Assembly: GCF_017255015.1 (NCBI RefSeq)
Contig: NZ_JAFKCS010000006.1
Location: 1 to 64,000, forward strand
Reading direction: 5' to 3'
Source: Bowmanella yangjiangensis
Lineage (GTDB): Bacteria; Pseudomonadota; Gammaproteobacteria; Enterobacterales; Alteromonadaceae
DNA length: 64,000 nucleotides
Of this stretch, positions 62,338 to 64,000 are shown piece after piece. The first letter of the stretch is position 1, and every line of letters starts with the position of its first letter. Both the position numbers and the translations under genes were made by a program. The notes under the pieces were generated by a model that ran no database searches, was not told where the DNA came from, and saw only the letters and a program-made list of their open reading frames with translations.

Positions 62338-64000
62338 AAAGCCCCCCGGGAATACTTCAATGCCAATCCTTCCTGTGCATCCTTAATCAGTCTGAACGCA
62401 CTTTTCAGCTGACGACGAGCTAGGGAGTCGAGCCCATCCGGGGCAATAAAATTATCCGGCTCAGCCTGCCCCAACTGATGCTGCAAGCGCAGTTGCACCA
62501 AAAATCGCCAGGCTGCCAACAGATCCTGACAATCCTTGCGGTTCATACTTTTGTTTTCACCCAGCACCAGTAAACGTTCCGGGGTACTGCACTGGCGAAT
62601 TCCTGCATTTAAGGCATGGATACGGACAATATCGTTGATAATGGCAATGGCGCTTTTCTTGATATCCAGTACTTCGCGATGTTTACCAATCTGCCGGGTT
62701 CGGAAGCGATTAAACAAGCCGATGGGCACCGCCAAATCCGCAGCATTGGCAGCCAAATTGGCCAAAAAGATCTGATTTTGCGCAAAACCGGCGATTTGCT
62801 TATCAAATTGCTCAAACAGCCATTTGTCACCATACAGCATACGCCGGTCAAAAAAGATGTTGCTGTGCAGCAGTGCCTTTTGGTCCGGCTCCTGGGTCCA
62901 GCCCCTGAACTTTTCCAGCCAGGCCGCCAAGGGCTGACGCAAGTCAGGGTTGCTGGCCATGATGTTGCCTTTGCATAAGGTCAGCCCGCAGCGTGCCAGG
63001 CCTTGGCAGACAAATTCAGCCAGCTCGGCAAACCAGGCCCTGGCTTGCTCATCGGCAGCATCATCAAGCAGCAGACCGTTATCCTGATCTGAACTCATGG
63101 ACTGATCGCGACGGGCCTGAGAGCCGAAGGTCAGCCACACAAAGGCGCAAGGGGCCGGCCCATGCTCACGCAAATACAAACGAATCAATTGCACATTAAA
63201 AGCATCGGTAAAGGTAGCCAGCATATCACCTACCAAACGCACATCCACGACCCGGTTGGCAAACTGATTCAGATGCTCAGGCACCTGTTCGGCAATGGCC
63301 TCAAGCTGGTCAACATTCTCTGCTTTACGAATACGGTTAATTAAAAATAATGGTTCGCTGCGCTGCTGGCGCATCAGGTCGGTGGCGGTGATCACCCCAA
63401 CCGGCTGATTATCATTTACCACCGCCACATGATGGACATTGTGACTGGTCATCAGTTGCATGGCATCAAACAGAGGCGCTTCGCTTTCAATGCTGATGAC
63501 AGGTGAGGTCATAAATTGCCTGACGGGTAAATCAAAGGATTGTCTGGCAGCAACTACACGGCTGCGGATATCCCGGTCAGTAACAATACCCACCAGCTCT
63601 TCTTGTTCACAAATCAACAAACAGGACACTTTTTGCTCGGTCATCAGCGCGGCAGCCTCCGCCATGCTTTGATGACCGTCTAAACGAATAACCGGCCTTT
63701 CAATGATGTCGGCAATAGGTAATTGAGTCCAGTCGGTGCTGATATCCCGGCGCGTTTCGGTGAGCAAACGGTCGCCCAGTGCGCGGGCAAAGTAATCGGC
63801 AAACTCTTTGTTGTGTTGGCACAGGTAATCAAAATGCGCCTGACCTAAGGCAAACAGAAAACCTTCTTCTAACACCTTAACGGTGTTGGTAATAGCGCGT
63901 TTGGTCATCAATGACGGATAACCAAACAGATCCCCCGGCTCTAGTCGCTCGATGAGTTGACGATTGCTGCCAATCAAGTCAAAAGTCCCCTGTTTGATCA
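62334..64000 (-). CDS. cNMP-binding/CBS/DUF294 nucleotidyltransferase-like protein (partial)
   Basis: The frame continues past the right edge: the last visible codons read IKQGTFDLIGSNRQ. The visible 555 residues contain the end of a cyclic-nucleotide-binding domain (ERLEPGDLFGYPSL), a pair of CBS domains (MAEAAALMTEQKVSCLLI, LVGIVTDRDIRSRVV, MTSHNVHHVAVVND) and DUF294 with nucleotidyltransferase motif FGSQARRDQSMSSDQDNGLL, followed by its C-terminal domain. It is cytoplasmic and regulatory in character. The following exonuclease overlaps by four bases. Confidence 0.9.
   Translation of the reverse strand, partial: IKQGTFDLIGSNRQLIERLEPGDLFGYPSLMTKRAITNTVKVLEEGFLFALGQAHFDYLCQHNKEFADYFARALGDRLLTETRRDISTDWTQLPIADIIERPVIRLDGHQSMAEAAALMTEQKVSCLLICEQEELVGIVTDRDIRSRVVAARQSFDLPVRQFMTSPVISIESEAPLFDAMQLMTSHNVHHVAVVNDNQPVGVITATDLMRQQRSEPLFLINRIRKAENVDQLEAIAEQVPEHLNQFANRVVDVRLVGDMLATFTDAFNVQLIRLYLREHGPAPCAFVWLTFGSQARRDQSMSSDQDNGLLLDDAADEQARAWFAELAEFVCQGLARCGLTLCKGNIMASNPDLRQPLAAWLEKFRGWTQEPDQKALLHSNIFFDRRMLYGDKWLFEQFDKQIAGFAQNQIFLANLAANAADLAVPIGLFNRFRTRQIGKHREVLDIKKSAIAIINDIVRIHALNAGIRQCSTPERLLVLGENKSMNRKDCQDLLAAWRFLVQLRLQHQLGQAEPDNFIAPDGLDSLARRQLKSAFRLIKDAQEGLALKYSRGAF

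Overview
The window looks like chromosomal DNA of a facultatively anaerobic, denitrifying gammaproteobacterium close to Alteromonadales (Alteromonadaceae-like). The evidence is the housekeeping gene content and order (pgm-seqA-ybfF-DUF2788-fldA ... fur, yffB-dapE, glgP with a HexR-type operator), the two-component pair NarX/NarL, and the abundance of TonB receptors, periplasmic solute-binding proteins and chemotaxis proteins. Bowmanella is one denitrifying genus that would fit, but the genus is inference.

Region 1 (1-16.7 kb) is an anaerobic respiration block. On the minus strand lie narG, narH, narJ and narI (membrane nitrate reductase), a cytoplasmic parvulin isomerase, a small protein with a Cys-rich tail, and the N-terminal two thirds of nosR, the flavoprotein needed for nitrous oxide reduction. 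On the plus strand lie narX and narL, a structured leader that may be a molybdenum-cofactor riboswitch, and moaA-mobA-moaB-moaC-moaD-moaE. Nitrate sensing, enzyme subunits, chaperone and cofactor synthesis are therefore together. Inverted NarL-type heptamers lie between narG and narX and again in front of narL. An unusual 270-bp insert separates narG from narH.

Region 2 (16.7-32.5 kb) is visibly richer in A+T and accessory in character. Its centre is a bufferin-type operon: a YHS protein, a thioredoxin, the DUF2282 precursor BufA, the DUF692/MNIO enzyme BufB and the DUF2063 partner BufC. A frameshifted TlpA-like gene lies just upstream, and a DoxX gene with an unrecognised 340-residue partner lies on the other strand. 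Further on are a secreted VOC protein, a PagL-like lipid A deacylase, two paralogous AraC regulators around a TetR regulator, an AhpD-like protein with a divergent LysR regulator, a PNPOx-like flavoprotein, an XRE/DUF2975 pair, a Rap1a-like secreted protein with a lipoprotein, and a truncated ECF sigma gene.

Region 3 (32.6-46.4 kb) mixes accessory and core functions: a VOC protein, a Fur-boxed TonB receptor, two stand-alone solute-binding proteins, a cold-shock/DUF1294 fusion, a patatin-like lipase, an ACT protein beside an EIIA-Glc-like protein without its active-site histidines, yffB-dapE, an M15 peptidase, YbjQ, a HIT protein, astE and a GGDEF/EAL protein.

Region 4 (46.5-64 kb) holds glgP, pgm, seqA, ybfF, DUF2788 and fldA, then a sigma/FecR/TonB-receptor trio and a chemoreceptor lying between fldA and fur, then fur, a D-amino acid aminotransferase, a DEDDh exonuclease and a DUF294 nucleotidyltransferase running off the right edge. 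I saw no rRNA, tRNA, CRISPR array or intact insertion sequence.
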